Origin: Saprospiraceae bacterium
GTDB taxonomy: Bacteria; Bacteroidota; Bacteroidia; Chitinophagales; Saprospiraceae
Direction of reading: 5' to 3'
Assembly: GCA_021299835.1 (NCBI GenBank)
Contig: JAJTER010000043.1
Coordinates: 1 to 58,965, forward strand
Length of the DNA: 58,965 bases
Shown here: positions 18,930 to 28,082 of the stretch, piece by piece
Numbering within the stretch: the first letter of the stretch is position 1
Layout: every line of letters begins with the position of its first letter
Notes under the pieces: generated by a model
The model's database searches: none
What the model was told of the DNA's origin: nothing
The model's input: only the letters and a program-made list of their open reading frames with translations
Position numbers and translations under genes: made by a program

Positions 18930-20132
18930 TTTACTAAATTATTAAAACTTGTGCCAAAGCCTAACGTGAAAGAAAATAATAATTTCATTCTAATAGAGAA
19001 TGACAAAGATTTAAAGTCATTTGCTGATGCCCATCAGCAGGTAAAACAAATAGGCATAGATACTGAATTTGTTGGAGAAAAAAGGTATAAACCTTTGATT
19101 TGTCTGATACAAACAGCATCTGATGTCGGAAATTATATTATTGATCCACTGGCAATATCAGATTTGACTCCTTTTCTTCGAATGGTTGAAAATCCAGATA
19201 TTCTAAAAATCACCCATGCTGGGGATAATGATTATCGGGGTTTCTATCAAAATTTCGGTATCCTACCCAAAAATACCTTTGATACTCAAATAGCGTCTGC
19301 TTTTTTAGATTTCAAATATCCCATTTCCTTTAAAAAATTAGTGGAAACAGAATTTAATTATCATTTAGACAAATCTCATACAGTAACTCAATGGGATAAC
19401 AGACCATTGACAAGAGATCAGTTGCAATATGCATTAGATGATGTTTTACCTCTCATCGAGCTATATGAAAGAATGACTGAAAGGTTAACAAAAAATGGCA
19501 GAATAACTTGGGCACAAGAAGAATTTAAACAACTTGAATTGGTCAGTACTTATGCTAAATTGGTTGAAAATGAGGTGGTAAGCAATCCTATAATTTATTC
19601 TCTATCTCACAATGAAAGAATATTTTATCTCAGATTAATGGTTTGGCGGGAAAATATAGCGAAAGAAAGGAATGTGAATAAAGATATGATTATACCGGCA
19701 AAATATATTCATACGCTTGTTAAAGGTATAAAATCAGGTAAAAACTATTTTAAGGATAATAGAAGATTTCCCATTAATATCTCTAATGAATATTGGAAAT
19801 TATTTGATGATTTCTACAAGGAAAAGCCTAAGGAAAACGAAATTTTAATTCTTTCCAACATTGGAAAGGAACCCGAAGAGGATTTAAGAGAGGAGGCAAT
19901 CATAGATTTAATTTATGGGGTTATAAAATATTACTGTATGGAAAACGGTATTTCAGCCTCTATTGCATTTCCTAAAAACATGTTGAAACTTATGAGGCAA
20001 AATGATGATTTACATGTTAATTTTTCAAGTGGGTGGAGATCAGCTTTTTTTGGTATTGAATTTAACGAAATGCTAACTCAGAGGAAATCAGTTAATGTCA
20101 TTTTTAAGAATGGTAAAATAATTATTGAATAA
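18921..20132 (+). CDS. rnd: Ribonuclease D family 3'-5' exonuclease with HRDC-like region
   Basis: DEDD-type exoribonuclease expected to trim 3' ends of tRNA and other stable RNA precursors. Exo motifs are visible: IGIDTEFVGEKRY (Asp and Glu), THAGDNDYRGF (Asp) and YALDDVLPLIELY (Tyr and Asp). The C-terminal half, with LMVWRENIAKERN followed by KYIH, resembles an HRDC domain. Homology seems to begin around NFILIENDKDL, so the first 20 residues may not be translated; a GTG at 18951 is an alternative start that would put the inverted repeat upstream of the gene. It is followed after two bases by the ABC ATPase gene. Confidence 0.9.
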   Translation: MCIFTKLLKLVPKPNVKENNNFILIENDKDLKSFADAHQQVKQIGIDTEFVGEKRYKPLICLIQTASDVGNYIIDPLAISDLTPFLRMVENPDILKITHAGDNDYRGFYQNFGILPKNTFDTQIASAFLDFKYPISFKKLVETEFNYHLDKSHTVTQWDNRPLTRDQLQYALDDVLPLIELYERMTERLTKNGRITWAQEEFKQLELVSTYAKLVENEVVSNPIIYSLSHNERIFYLRLMVWRENIAKERNVNKDMIIPAKYIHTLVKGIKSGKNYFKDNRRFPINISNEYWKLFDDFYKEKPKENEILILSNIGKEPEEDLREEAIIDLIYGVIKYYCMENGISASIAFPKNMLKLMRQNDDLHVNFSSGWRSAFFGIEFNEMLTQRKSVNVIFKNGKIIIE

Positions 20133-20134
20133 AT

Positions 20135-21619
20135 ATGGGGCTTAATGTGAAAGAAGAAGCAGTTTCTCCCATTTTAACTATCGATAATTTATCTATATAT
20201 CATAAAATTGATAAAGAAGATATAACTCTTTTAGACCAATTATCTTTCACCATTTCCAAAAATGAAAGAATTGGCCTTATTGGACATTCTGGTTCTGGAA
20301 AAAGCATAACCATGAAAGCTATTCTGGATATACTACCAGAAAACCTATTTATTTCAAAAAATAACCCTATTCGTTTTCACAAAGATGAACAGAATTATTT
20401 AATCTCTTTTATTCCACAAAATGCTCAATTAAACCTTAATCCTCTTATAACTTGTGGAAATCAGTTATTAGAATCGATAGATTTAGTTAGTAAATTATCT
20501 ACAAAAAAAGAAAAATACGACCAATGTATAGAATGGCTGAAAAAAGTAGGTCTTAGTGATGAAAAAAGAATTTTTAAATCATATCCACATGAATTATCTG
20601 GTGGTCAATTACAACGAATAACGATAGCGCTTGCTTTAATTAATAAGCCGTCTTTAATATTAGCAGATGAACCTACCACAGCACTCGATCCAATACTCCA
20701 GCATCAAGTACTAACTTTACTTTTTACTTTGGCTGACAGTATTCAGGCCAGCGTCTTGATTATAAGCCACGATGTTCATCTAATTTCAACATGGACAACT
20801 AAGCTTATTTTTTTAAATGAAGGGAAAAGAGTTGATTATTTCACTCCTAATCAATTAAAACCAACGGAGCTAGTTAAAGTGGTTGCTAATAAAGAAAATT
20901 TATTAAACATTAATAATTTGACAGTCAAATTTAAAAAAGGTTGGTTTCGTCCTACTTTTTTTACTGCCTTGTCTAATATTTCCCTTACAATCAAAAAAGG
21001 AGAAAGCGTAGGAGTCATAGGAATTTCTGGTTCTGGAAAAAGTACTTTAGCTAAAACAATATGCCGTCTAATTCCTCATTATGAGGGAAATATTGTTTTT
21101 GATAATCAACAGGATAAAGTACAAATGATTTTTCAGAATCCATTATTCTCCTTAAATCCTAAATTTCGCGTTGTCGACACCTTGACTTCTTCCCTGAAGA
21201 CTTTAAATAATAAAAAATTGTTAATCAGGGAACATTTAATAGAAACACTAGATTTAGTAGGGTTAAACGAATCATTTTTAAAAAAGTTCCCTCATGAATG
21301 TTCCGGTGGTGAACAACAGCGTATAGCCATCGCAAGAGCTATTTGTGTAAATCCAGATTTATTGATTTTGGATGAATCTCTGGCAAGTTTGGATATCGAA
21401 AGACAAGTGTCCATTGTGAATTTACTTAATAAAATTCGAAGTAAAACTAATATTTCCATGCTATTTATCTCCCACGATATAGAAATGGTTATGGCTCTAT
21501 GTAGCTATATATATGTTTTGTCTTCAGGTTCTATGGTAGAATCAGGAAAAACAGGGGATCTTAGGGATAATCCCCAAAATAATGTCACAAAAGCATTACT
21601 TGGTAAAATTTCTCCGTAA
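20135..21619 (+). CDS. ABC transporter protein with two ATPase domains (Opp/Yej type)
   Basis: Fused pair of ATPase subunits as in YejF or DppD-DppF, which power peptide or nickel importers. Domain 1 has Walker A GHSGSGKS at 50-57, signature LSGGQLQR and Walker B ILADEPTTALDP. Domain 2 has Walker A GISGSGKS near 296, signature CSGGEQQR and Walker B LLILDESLASLD. Both domains keep the catalytic Glu, so both sites may be active; the second signature starts with Cys rather than Leu. At 494 residues it is somewhat shorter than YejF. No permease or binding protein is encoded nearby, so the transported substrate is unknown. Confidence 0.9.
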   Translation: MGLNVKEEAVSPILTIDNLSIYHKIDKEDITLLDQLSFTISKNERIGLIGHSGSGKSITMKAILDILPENLFISKNNPIRFHKDEQNYLISFIPQNAQLNLNPLITCGNQLLESIDLVSKLSTKKEKYDQCIEWLKKVGLSDEKRIFKSYPHELSGGQLQRITIALALINKPSLILADEPTTALDPILQHQVLTLLFTLADSIQASVLIISHDVHLISTWTTKLIFLNEGKRVDYFTPNQLKPTELVKVVANKENLLNINNLTVKFKKGWFRPTFFTALSNISLTIKKGESVGVIGISGSGKSTLAKTICRLIPHYEGNIVFDNQQDKVQMIFQNPLFSLNPKFRVVDTLTSSLKTLNNKKLLIREHLIETLDLVGLNESFLKKFPHECSGGEQQRIAIARAICVNPDLLILDESLASLDIERQVSIVNLLNKIRSKTNISMLFISHDIEMVMALCSYIYVLSSGSMVESGKTGDLRDNPQNNVTKALLGKISP

Positions 21620-21657
21620 TCTTGCAACCTTTTTAGAAATTACATAGTCCTTGGTTG

Positions 21658-21665
21658 TATATTTG
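21658..21665 (+). promoter_or_regulatory. Candidate -7 element for small membrane protein
   Basis: TATATTTG is an exact TAnnTTTG match, 21 bases before the ATG at 21687. It suggests the small gene has its own promoter. No convincing -33 TTG is present at normal spacing. Confidence 0.35.
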
Positions 21666-21686
21666 TGTAAAATAAAACTTTTTAAA

Positions 21687-21932
21687 ATGAAAAAAGAGTT
21701 TAATGGTGAAACTTGGTTATTAATAACACTAATTATATTAAGTAGCTTCAGTTATTGGTATTTGCAAGAAAATAAACCTTATCTGGATCATACTAATGTA
21801 AATAACAAATTAGATTTAAGTTTGAAAGTGGAGGACAAAGAGAGTAATATATCTAAATCAGTTGATTTTATTGATCAAAAAATAATTAAAAAATCAATTG
21901 AAATTATAAAAGAGTGGCTACCTGTTAATTAA
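21687..21932 (+). CDS. Small single-pass membrane protein, unknown
   Basis: No family recognised. The ATG at 21687 gives 81 residues; an in-frame TTG 12 codons earlier is less likely because the TAnnTTTG element lies just after it. A hydrophobic segment at about 11-26 (WLLITLIILSSFSYWYL) follows a short charged N-terminus, and the rest is a polar Lys/Asp-rich tail ending in a short helical stretch. It fits a membrane-anchored protein with the tail in the periplasm or cytosol. Its last four bases overlap the stop of the convergent hydrolase gene. Confidence 0.6.
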   Translation: MKKEFNGETWLLITLIILSSFSYWYLQENKPYLDHTNVNNKLDLSLKVEDKESNISKSVDFIDQKIIKKSIEIIKEWLPVN

Positions 21933-22828
21933 TTCCATTTCATCCCTTTTACTTTTGTCCAATATCTGATGAGTCCGCTTACTGTCATAAAACTTGGATT
22001 GGCTAGTCCGTATCTCGTAATAACCTGTTCATCCAATTTGTTTTCCAGCCATAATTTTTCAACCATATCTTGAAAGGAGTCTATAATTTTACTCATATCA
22101 GAATGAGTTTCCATTTCCTTCAAAACCCATTCTGCATATTTCAATAAAGTATTTTCAAGGATAGTCAGATGTTCTTGAACAGGCTTTTTCACTAAACCAA
22201 AATGAGTTAGATAAAGAAATTTAGGATTAACTTTTCTAATCAACTCAATAGATGCACACCAATCTTCAATATGAATATCAGGAGGGGGACAAGGTGGAAC
22301 CACGGGACCATCTCCTATACAAACACCTGCAACATCACCTCCAAAAACCATATCATTCAAGGAAAAAGCGATATGATGAACCGCATGCCCCGGAGTATGG
22401 AGTGCTTTAATTTCAAATTCACCTAATTGTATACACTCTAAGTGCATCAGAGGGACAAGATTGTCTAATGAAATAGGTTCCATAACGCCCCATAATTTCT
22501 CCATAGAAGCACCGTAAATTCTAACGGCAGATCCCCATAATTTTTCAGGATTATTTAAATGAGGCAAACCAGCTGGATGAACATATATGCTAGCTCCATG
22601 TTCTGCAAATTTCCAGGCAGCACCAGCATGGTCAAAATGAATATGAGAAATAAAAACATGCTTTATATCAGAAATGGTATAACCAATTTTCTCTATTTCA
22701 ATTTTGAGCGTATGAAAGGTAGAATAAGGTCCGGTTTCAAATAAAATTGGACCTATGTCAGATTCCAAAATAAATGCAGCAATAGATTCAGAAGAGCCTT
22801 GAAATTTTAAATCAATAATATGAACCAT
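21929..22828 (-). CDS. Metallo-beta-lactamase-fold hydrolase
   Basis: Cytosolic dinuclear metal hydrolase of the MBL superfamily. Ligand motifs are complete: HIHFDH at 62-67, HTPGH, GGDVAG (Asp) and LTHFG (His). The 299-residue length and the C-terminal helical region of about 80 residues place it with general MBL hydrolases rather than RNase Z or ComEC. No signal peptide is seen. It lies 10 bases after the truncated fmt on the same strand, so they may share a transcript. The substrate cannot be told. Confidence 0.88.
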   Translation of the reverse strand: MVHIIDLKFQGSSESIAAFILESDIGPILFETGPYSTFHTLKIEIEKIGYTISDIKHVFISHIHFDHAGAAWKFAEHGASIYVHPAGLPHLNNPEKLWGSAVRIYGASMEKLWGVMEPISLDNLVPLMHLECIQLGEFEIKALHTPGHAVHHIAFSLNDMVFGGDVAGVCIGDGPVVPPCPPPDIHIEDWCASIELIRKVNPKFLYLTHFGLVKKPVQEHLTILENTLLKYAEWVLKEMETHSDMSKIIDSFQDMVEKLWLENKLDEQVITRYGLANPSFMTVSGLIRYWTKVKGMKWN

Positions 22829-22838
22829 AAAAAATTAT

Positions 22839-23594
22839 TTAGAACCAGTTATCTGCTTTATTACCATTAAGATACGATTTAACATCTATTGGCTTCTTAC
22901 CAGGAATTTGAATCTTGTCGAGGGAAATGTAATGATCACCCGTACTTAAATAAATAAATGTCTTATTATCACTAAGATAGGACTTATCTTTAAAATCTAA
23001 TCTGGATTCCTCCACATGGGCTGCCAGAATTTTTATTTCCCCCAATTTTGATGGTAACCATGCCCCAGGAAAGGGGCTTAATCCACGGATTAAATTAATT
23101 ACTTCTGATGTTGTTTTTGATAGATCTATTCTGCCTGTTTCATGCTGTAATTTAGGAGCCATTTTAATGGAACCCTTTCCTTGAGGAATAGCGACAAAGG
23201 AAGAATCAAGGATAATATTTAAAGAATCAATCACAATATTTGCTCCTAACAACATTAAATGATCGTGCAAAGAACCAGCACTATCTTCAGGTAAAATGTC
23301 TATAGATTTAGATAGAATAACAGGCCCTGTATCAATATCTTTTCTTATAAAAAAAGTAGTTACGCCCGTAGTAGTTTCCCCATTTATTATGGCCCAGTTT
23401 ATTGGTGCAGCTCCCCGATAATCAGGTAACAGGGAGGCATGTAGATTAATAGTCCCCAGATGAGGTAGGCTCCAAAGTACTTCAGGAAGCATCCTAAAAG
23501 CTACTACAATAAACAGGTCTGGTTTTAAATCTTTTACGGTATTTAAAAAAGCTTCACTTTTAAGATTTACAGGCTGTAAAACAGGGATATTCAA
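22839..23594 (-). CDS. fmt: Methionyl-tRNA formyltransferase lacking its N-terminal part
   Basis: Fmt puts the formyl group on initiator Met-tRNA. The catalytic core is intact: N50 and H52 in NLHASLLPDYRGAAP and D88 in KDIDTGPVI, matching E. coli N108, H110 and D146. The C-terminal domain is also present. By that alignment about 58 N-terminal residues are missing, including the GTPxFA and PDKPxGRG region of the Rossmann fold. The frame opens with TTG at 23594, has no ATG, and hits a stop at 23622-23624. The 80 bases to the divergent lipase gene do not encode the missing part in any minus-strand frame. This may be a broken remnant, an assembly junction or a truncated paralogue. Confidence 0.85.
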   Translation of the reverse strand: MNIPVLQPVNLKSEAFLNTVKDLKPDLFIVVAFRMLPEVLWSLPHLGTINLHASLLPDYRGAAPINWAIINGETTTGVTTFFIRKDIDTGPVILSKSIDILPEDSAGSLHDHLMLLGANIVIDSLNIILDSSFVAIPQGKGSIKMAPKLQHETGRIDLSKTTSEVINLIRGLSPFPGAWLPSKLGEIKILAAHVEESRLDFKDKSYLSDNKTFIYLSTGDHYISLDKIQIPGKKPIDVKSYLNGNKADNWF

Positions 23595-23674
23595 AGCTAT
23601 TTTTAGACTAAATTTTAAAATTTAACGAAGCTAATAAATTTTAGTTCTATACTCTTTCTTATATTACGATAAAA

Positions 23675-24493
23675 ATGGAAAAATTCAACTTACCTCTGTC
23701 AAACGAAATTACTTTATCTGGCTTAAAATGGGAAGTAGATAAACCAAAAGCAAATTTAATGCTTGTTCATGGTGCCGGAGAACATATTGGCAGGTACGAT
23801 CATTGGGCTAAATTATTTAATGATCAACAAATAAATGTTTATGGCGTAGATCATTATGGACATGGAAACAGCCCAGGGGCGAGAGGACATTTAGCTAATT
23901 ACGACCTTTATTTAAATGAAATTCAGGCATTAAAAAGGATGCTTGCTGAGCGAGCTGATAATTTACCCGTTCTTTTATATGGACATAGCTTAGGAGGAAA
24001 TATTGTTCTTCATTGGATTATTGAACATGAAAAATCTGTAGATTATGTCATCGTATCAGGACCTTGGATTAAATTAAAACTGGTTCCACCACCATGGAAA
24101 ATATCTTTGATGAAATGGCTTAGTGGTATGCTTCCAGCATTAAGCCAAGGGAATGAATTAGATCCAAATTGGTTATCCAGAGATAAATTAGTCGTTGATC
24201 GTTATATAAACGACCCTTTAGTTCATAATAAAATTACCCTTTCGGCGGCAAATATCCTTTTTCAACGCGCGGAAATATTAGATAAATATAGTAAGCAATT
24301 AAGTGATAAAATTTTAATCATTCACGGACTGGATGATAAAATAACGGATGCCTCCGCAAGTAAGGCTTTTGCTTCAAGAACAGGTATTGATTATTACGGC
24401 GCAGAAGGACTTTTTCATGAGTTACATAATGAACCGGAACAAATAGAAATATTTAATTATATTTGTAATTGGTTAAATAAAAACGAGTTATAG
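23675..24493 (+). CDS. Alpha/beta hydrolase, monoacylglycerol-lipase/lysophospholipase-like
   Basis: Serine hydrolase of the S33/hydrolase-4 family. The sequence has MLVHGAGEHIGRYDHWA and VDHYGHGNSPGARGH, typical of monoacylglycerol lipases. The nucleophile elbow is LYGHSLGGN with S105; the likely Asp is D221 in HGLDDKITD and the His is H248 in LFHELHNEP. It has 272 residues and no signal peptide, so a cytosolic location is likely. It starts 80 bases from the divergent truncated fmt and is followed four bases later by the C39-ABC gene. A lipid ester substrate is the family norm, not shown here. Confidence 0.9.
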   Translation: MEKFNLPLSNEITLSGLKWEVDKPKANLMLVHGAGEHIGRYDHWAKLFNDQQINVYGVDHYGHGNSPGARGHLANYDLYLNEIQALKRMLAERADNLPVLLYGHSLGGNIVLHWIIEHEKSVDYVIVSGPWIKLKLVPPPWKISLMKWLSGMLPALSQGNELDPNWLSRDKLVVDRYINDPLVHNKITLSAANILFQRAEILDKYSKQLSDKILIIHGLDDKITDASASKAFASRTGIDYYGAEGLFHELHNEPEQIEIFNYICNWLNKNEL

Positions 24494-24497
24494 TATC

Positions 24498-26687
24498 ATG
24501 CCGAAACGGTTTCCATTCTATCCACAACTTGAGGCAATGGATTGCGGATCAACTTGCTTGCGCATGATTGCAAGATTTTATGGACGGTACTATTCATTAG
24601 CGTATTTAAGGGAGATTAGTAACACAGGAAAAGATGGTGTTTCACTCTTAGACCTCAGTGAAGCAGCTGAATTAATAGGTCTTAAAACCTTAGCTGTCGA
24701 AGCAGATATTATTCAATTACAAGATGTTATACCTAAACCATGTATAATTAACTGGGGAAGTAATCATTTTGTTGTCGTTTATCACCAGGATTCAACTAAG
24801 GTGTGGATTGCAGACCCAGCAAAAGGAAAGTATAAACTAAATAATGACGAATTTCTGACAAAATGGATTGGGACGGATGCAACATCTGAGAATTCAGGCA
24901 TCGTTTTAATCTGCCAGACTACACCAAATTTTTATACATTCAATGGAAAAGAAGCTCAGAAAGGTAGCTGGCAGTATGTACTAAATTATTTTTACCAATA
25001 CAAAGCACTTATTTTTCAGATCATTATAGGATTATTCTTAGGAAGTACCCTCCAACTCCTGTTCCCATTTTTTATAAAAAGTATTGTAGATATAGGTATC
25101 AATAATAATGATCTATCATTTATTTCATTAGTTCTTATCGCTCAACTTATTCTATTTATAAGTCAGATATCTGTTGAATTTATTAGAAACTGGAATATCT
25201 TACATGTTGGAAGTAGAGTGAATATCAGTTTATTATCTGATTATCTTATTAAATTAACAAAACTTCCATTTAGGTTTTTTGACACCAAATTACCTGGAGA
25301 TTTAATTCAGCGGTTTAATGACCACGAAAGAGTACAAAAGTTTTTAAGTTCTACTTCTTTGATTTCTATCTTTTCATTACTAAATCTCCTGGCTTTTGGG
25401 GTAGTTCTTTTGTTTTGGAATAAAGCTATTTTTGCCATTTTTGTCATTGGATCATTATTAAATATTGTTTGGGTTTTAGGTTTCATGAAATGGAGAAAAA
25501 GCCTTGACATAAAAAGATTTGAATATAACAGCGATAATCAAAATAGTATCAATGAAATGATTACCGGAATGCAGGATATTAAATTATTTAACGCTGAAAA
25601 ATTAAAAAGATGGTCCTGGGAAAAAATTCAAGCAAAATTATTCAATACAGAAGCAGAAAATCTAAAGCTTGAACAAGTGCAAAGGGCAGGGGCCTTGTTT
25701 TTTAATGAAACAAAGAATCTATTGATTATTTATCTAGTAGCTCAGGGTGTTCTGAATGCAACTTTGACTTTAGGTATGTTAGTAGCTATTCAGTATATCA
25801 TTGGTCAACTTAATACACAAATTAATCAATTGACAGAATTTTTAAAATCCATGCAAGATGCTAAAATCAGCCTGGAAAGAATTGGTGAAATACATCTTAA
25901 AGATAACGAAACAATTATTGAAGAAAATAATAATAATCTTCCTAATGAAGGAAATATCACTTTGGAGAATGTGAATTTTAGTTACTCTGGAGTCAATGCA
26001 ACACCAAATATCAGGAATATTAATTTGATCATTCCTAAAGGTAAAATAACAGCCATCCTTGGTCCAAGTGGAAGTGGTAAAACTACTTTGTTAAAAATTT
26101 TACTGAATCTTTATAAACCAACCGAAGGAAATATAAGGTTAGGTGAAATAAATTTATTATCAATTAATCCCAGATTGTGGCGCAATAGCATTGGCGTGGT
26201 TATGCAGGATGGTCATCTTTTTAGTGATAGTATAGCGAAAAATATTGCTCTGGGCGAAGAAATTATTGATAAGAACAAACTTCAGTTTTCATCCAGATTA
26301 GCTAATCTGCAAACTTATATCGAGAATTTACCTCATGGTTATAATACCATCATTGGCCCCGAGGGACAGGGCCTAAGTCAAGGACAGAAGCAAAGAATTC
26401 TTATAGCCAGAGCTGTTTATAAAGAACCTGATATTCTTTTCTTTGATGAGGCTACCTCATCTCTTGATACCTACAATGAAATGTTGATTTTGGAAAATAT
26501 AAAGGCTGCATTTAAAAATAAAACAATTATCATCGTTTCACATCGTTTAAGTACCGTTTTAAAAGCCGACCAAATAGTCGTTATGGAAGATGGGGAAATG
26601 ATTGAATGCGGATCTCATGAAGAATTAACCTTTGTCAGAGGTGCCTATTATCAATTAGTTAAAAATACATTGGAACTAGGATTTTAA
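24498..26687 (+). CDS. Peptidase C39-containing ABC exporter
   Basis: Type I export ATPase of the kind that cleaves double-Gly leaders and exports peptides or small proteins. Of 729 residues, the N-terminal C39 domain (about 1-140) has C16 in MDCGSTCLRM, the His in SNHFVVVYH and the Asp in IADPAKG, so the protease should be active. Membrane helices span about 160-440. The ATPase domain has Walker A GPSGSGKTT near 521, signature LSQGQKQR and Walker B ILFFDEATSSLD. It abuts the HlyD-type gene with no gap. No peptide substrate with a double-Gly leader and no TolC gene lies nearby. Confidence 0.93.
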   Translation: MPKRFPFYPQLEAMDCGSTCLRMIARFYGRYYSLAYLREISNTGKDGVSLLDLSEAAELIGLKTLAVEADIIQLQDVIPKPCIINWGSNHFVVVYHQDSTKVWIADPAKGKYKLNNDEFLTKWIGTDATSENSGIVLICQTTPNFYTFNGKEAQKGSWQYVLNYFYQYKALIFQIIIGLFLGSTLQLLFPFFIKSIVDIGINNNDLSFISLVLIAQLILFISQISVEFIRNWNILHVGSRVNISLLSDYLIKLTKLPFRFFDTKLPGDLIQRFNDHERVQKFLSSTSLISIFSLLNLLAFGVVLLFWNKAIFAIFVIGSLLNIVWVLGFMKWRKSLDIKRFEYNSDNQNSINEMITGMQDIKLFNAEKLKRWSWEKIQAKLFNTEAENLKLEQVQRAGALFFNETKNLLIIYLVAQGVLNATLTLGMLVAIQYIIGQLNTQINQLTEFLKSMQDAKISLERIGEIHLKDNETIIEENNNNLPNEGNITLENVNFSYSGVNATPNIRNINLIIPKGKITAILGPSGSGKTTLLKILLNLYKPTEGNIRLGEINLLSINPRLWRNSIGVVMQDGHLFSDSIAKNIALGEEIIDKNKLQFSSRLANLQTYIENLPHGYNTIIGPEGQGLSQGQKQRILIARAVYKEPDILFFDEATSSLDTYNEMLILENIKAAFKNKTIIIVSHRLSTVLKADQIVVMEDGEMIECGSHEELTFVRGAYYQLVKNTLELGF

Positions 26688-27962
26688 ATGAAAAATGAAA
26701 ATAATATAGACGTTCGGAATGAAGAAATTTCAGAAATTTTAGGCACTCCTCCTGGATGGATACTAAGATTTGGCACTTTAATTTTTTTAATAGTTATCGT
26801 TCTATTAATTTGGCTATCCTATTGGATTCAATATCCCGATGTAGTTGAAAGTGAAATCATTGTATCATTTAATGATCCTCCAACAAAACTTATATCTCCC
26901 AAATCAGGATTTTTAAATAAGTTGCATACCACACATAATCAACGGGTTAAAAAAGGACAATTATTAATATCTTATAATTCTGAGGCTGATTATTTAGATG
27001 TACTTTCTCTTTATGAAAAGTTACTGATGGTTAAACCTACAAATCAAACCTCTATTATATCTTTACCATTGACAGAAAATTATAACATAGGAGCATTGCA
27101 GAAATATTTATTTCAGTTCCTAGATAAACAAAAACAATACAATTTAAAGACAAATGAGGGAGTAGAAGTAGCAAATAAAAAAGATAAACAGAAGCAAATC
27201 ATTTCTTTAGAAAATGGCATACAATATTCATTAAATCTTAAAGATAATTTAGCAGTACAGATTGAGAATACACAAATCCAGTTGAAAAATGAAGAAGCCA
27301 TGGTAAAAATGGATAAATTATCTCAATCTGAATTAAACAAAACAAAAGATAAATTAACCGTTCTTGTTACTAATTTAAACACAACAGAAGCCGAAATAAA
27401 AGATAAACAATTCAAAATCAGCAATTTAAAATCTGATTTAGTTAATTTAAAGGTGGGAAGTGAGAAGGGTAGGGAGGTAGCCATGTTAGAAATAAACGCT
27501 GCATTTTTGCAACTTAAAACTAATGTCTCCGAATGGATTTCTTTACATTTAATTATTTCACCCTCAGATGGAACCGTCCAGGTAACGAATAAATTTCTCA
27601 AATCAGGGCAATATGTAAACAAAGACGAACCCTTATTGATGGTGATTCCTCCGCAATCAAATAAAATGAAAGGGATTATGAATATACCATTTACTGAAAG
27701 TGGCAACATCCGAAAAAATCAAACGGTATTAGTCAGGTTAAATAGTTATCCGTCTTCAAAATATGGTATAATTCAAGGTAAAGTGGCTACAAGTTCAAGT
27801 ATAGCTTTAGAAGATAATAAAAAGTTGGTCACCCCAGTAACTGTTTATTTTATTAAAGGTTTGGTTACAACCACTGGATATAAAGTTTCAACAAAAAAGG
27901 AACTTTCAGGTACAGCAAGAATTATCACACAAAATAAAAGATTCATACAACGATTGTTCTAA
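26688..27962 (+). CDS. HlyD-family periplasmic adaptor protein
   Basis: Membrane-fusion protein that links the C39 exporter to an outer-membrane channel. One membrane segment at about 26-47 follows a short cytosolic tail. A lipoyl-like half (LISPKSGFLNKLH, RVKKGQLL) comes next, then a long coiled coil at roughly 145-260. The second lipoyl half (LIISPSDGTVQVTNKFLKSGQYVNKDE, split by the hairpin) and a beta-barrel region ending near the C-terminus follow. The order and length (424 residues) suit HlyD. It starts right after the ABC gene's stop, and a terminator hairpin follows it. Confidence 0.92.
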   Translation: MKNENNIDVRNEEISEILGTPPGWILRFGTLIFLIVIVLLIWLSYWIQYPDVVESEIIVSFNDPPTKLISPKSGFLNKLHTTHNQRVKKGQLLISYNSEADYLDVLSLYEKLLMVKPTNQTSIISLPLTENYNIGALQKYLFQFLDKQKQYNLKTNEGVEVANKKDKQKQIISLENGIQYSLNLKDNLAVQIENTQIQLKNEEAMVKMDKLSQSELNKTKDKLTVLVTNLNTTEAEIKDKQFKISNLKSDLVNLKVGSEKGREVAMLEINAAFLQLKTNVSEWISLHLIISPSDGTVQVTNKFLKSGQYVNKDEPLLMVIPPQSNKMKGIMNIPFTESGNIRKNQTVLVRLNSYPSSKYGIIQGKVATSSSIALEDNKKLVTPVTVYFIKGLVTTTGYKVSTKKELSGTARIITQNKRFIQRLF

Positions 27963-28026
27963 ATAGCTTCTTGGTTAGGAGAATACTACTTAACATAATG
28001 TAAATTATCTGCATAAAAATAATTCA

Positions 28027-28067
28027 AAAAAATCCTCCAGGATTTAAATATCCACAGAGGATTTTTT
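28027..28067. terminator. Bidirectional hairpin between hlyD-like gene and yajC
   Basis: AAAAAATCCTC (28027-28037) pairs perfectly with GAGGATTTTTT (28057-28067) over 11 bases. A small GGAT/ATCC stem sits in the loop. T runs on either strand allow it to end both converging transcripts. Confidence 0.8.
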
Positions 28068-28082
28068 GCTTTTAAAAAAACA

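Noticed and set aside
27963-28082. Possible small cargo peptide gene after the HlyD gene
   Set aside because: The gap contains only a hairpin terminator and no ORF with a start, a double-Gly leader or useful length.
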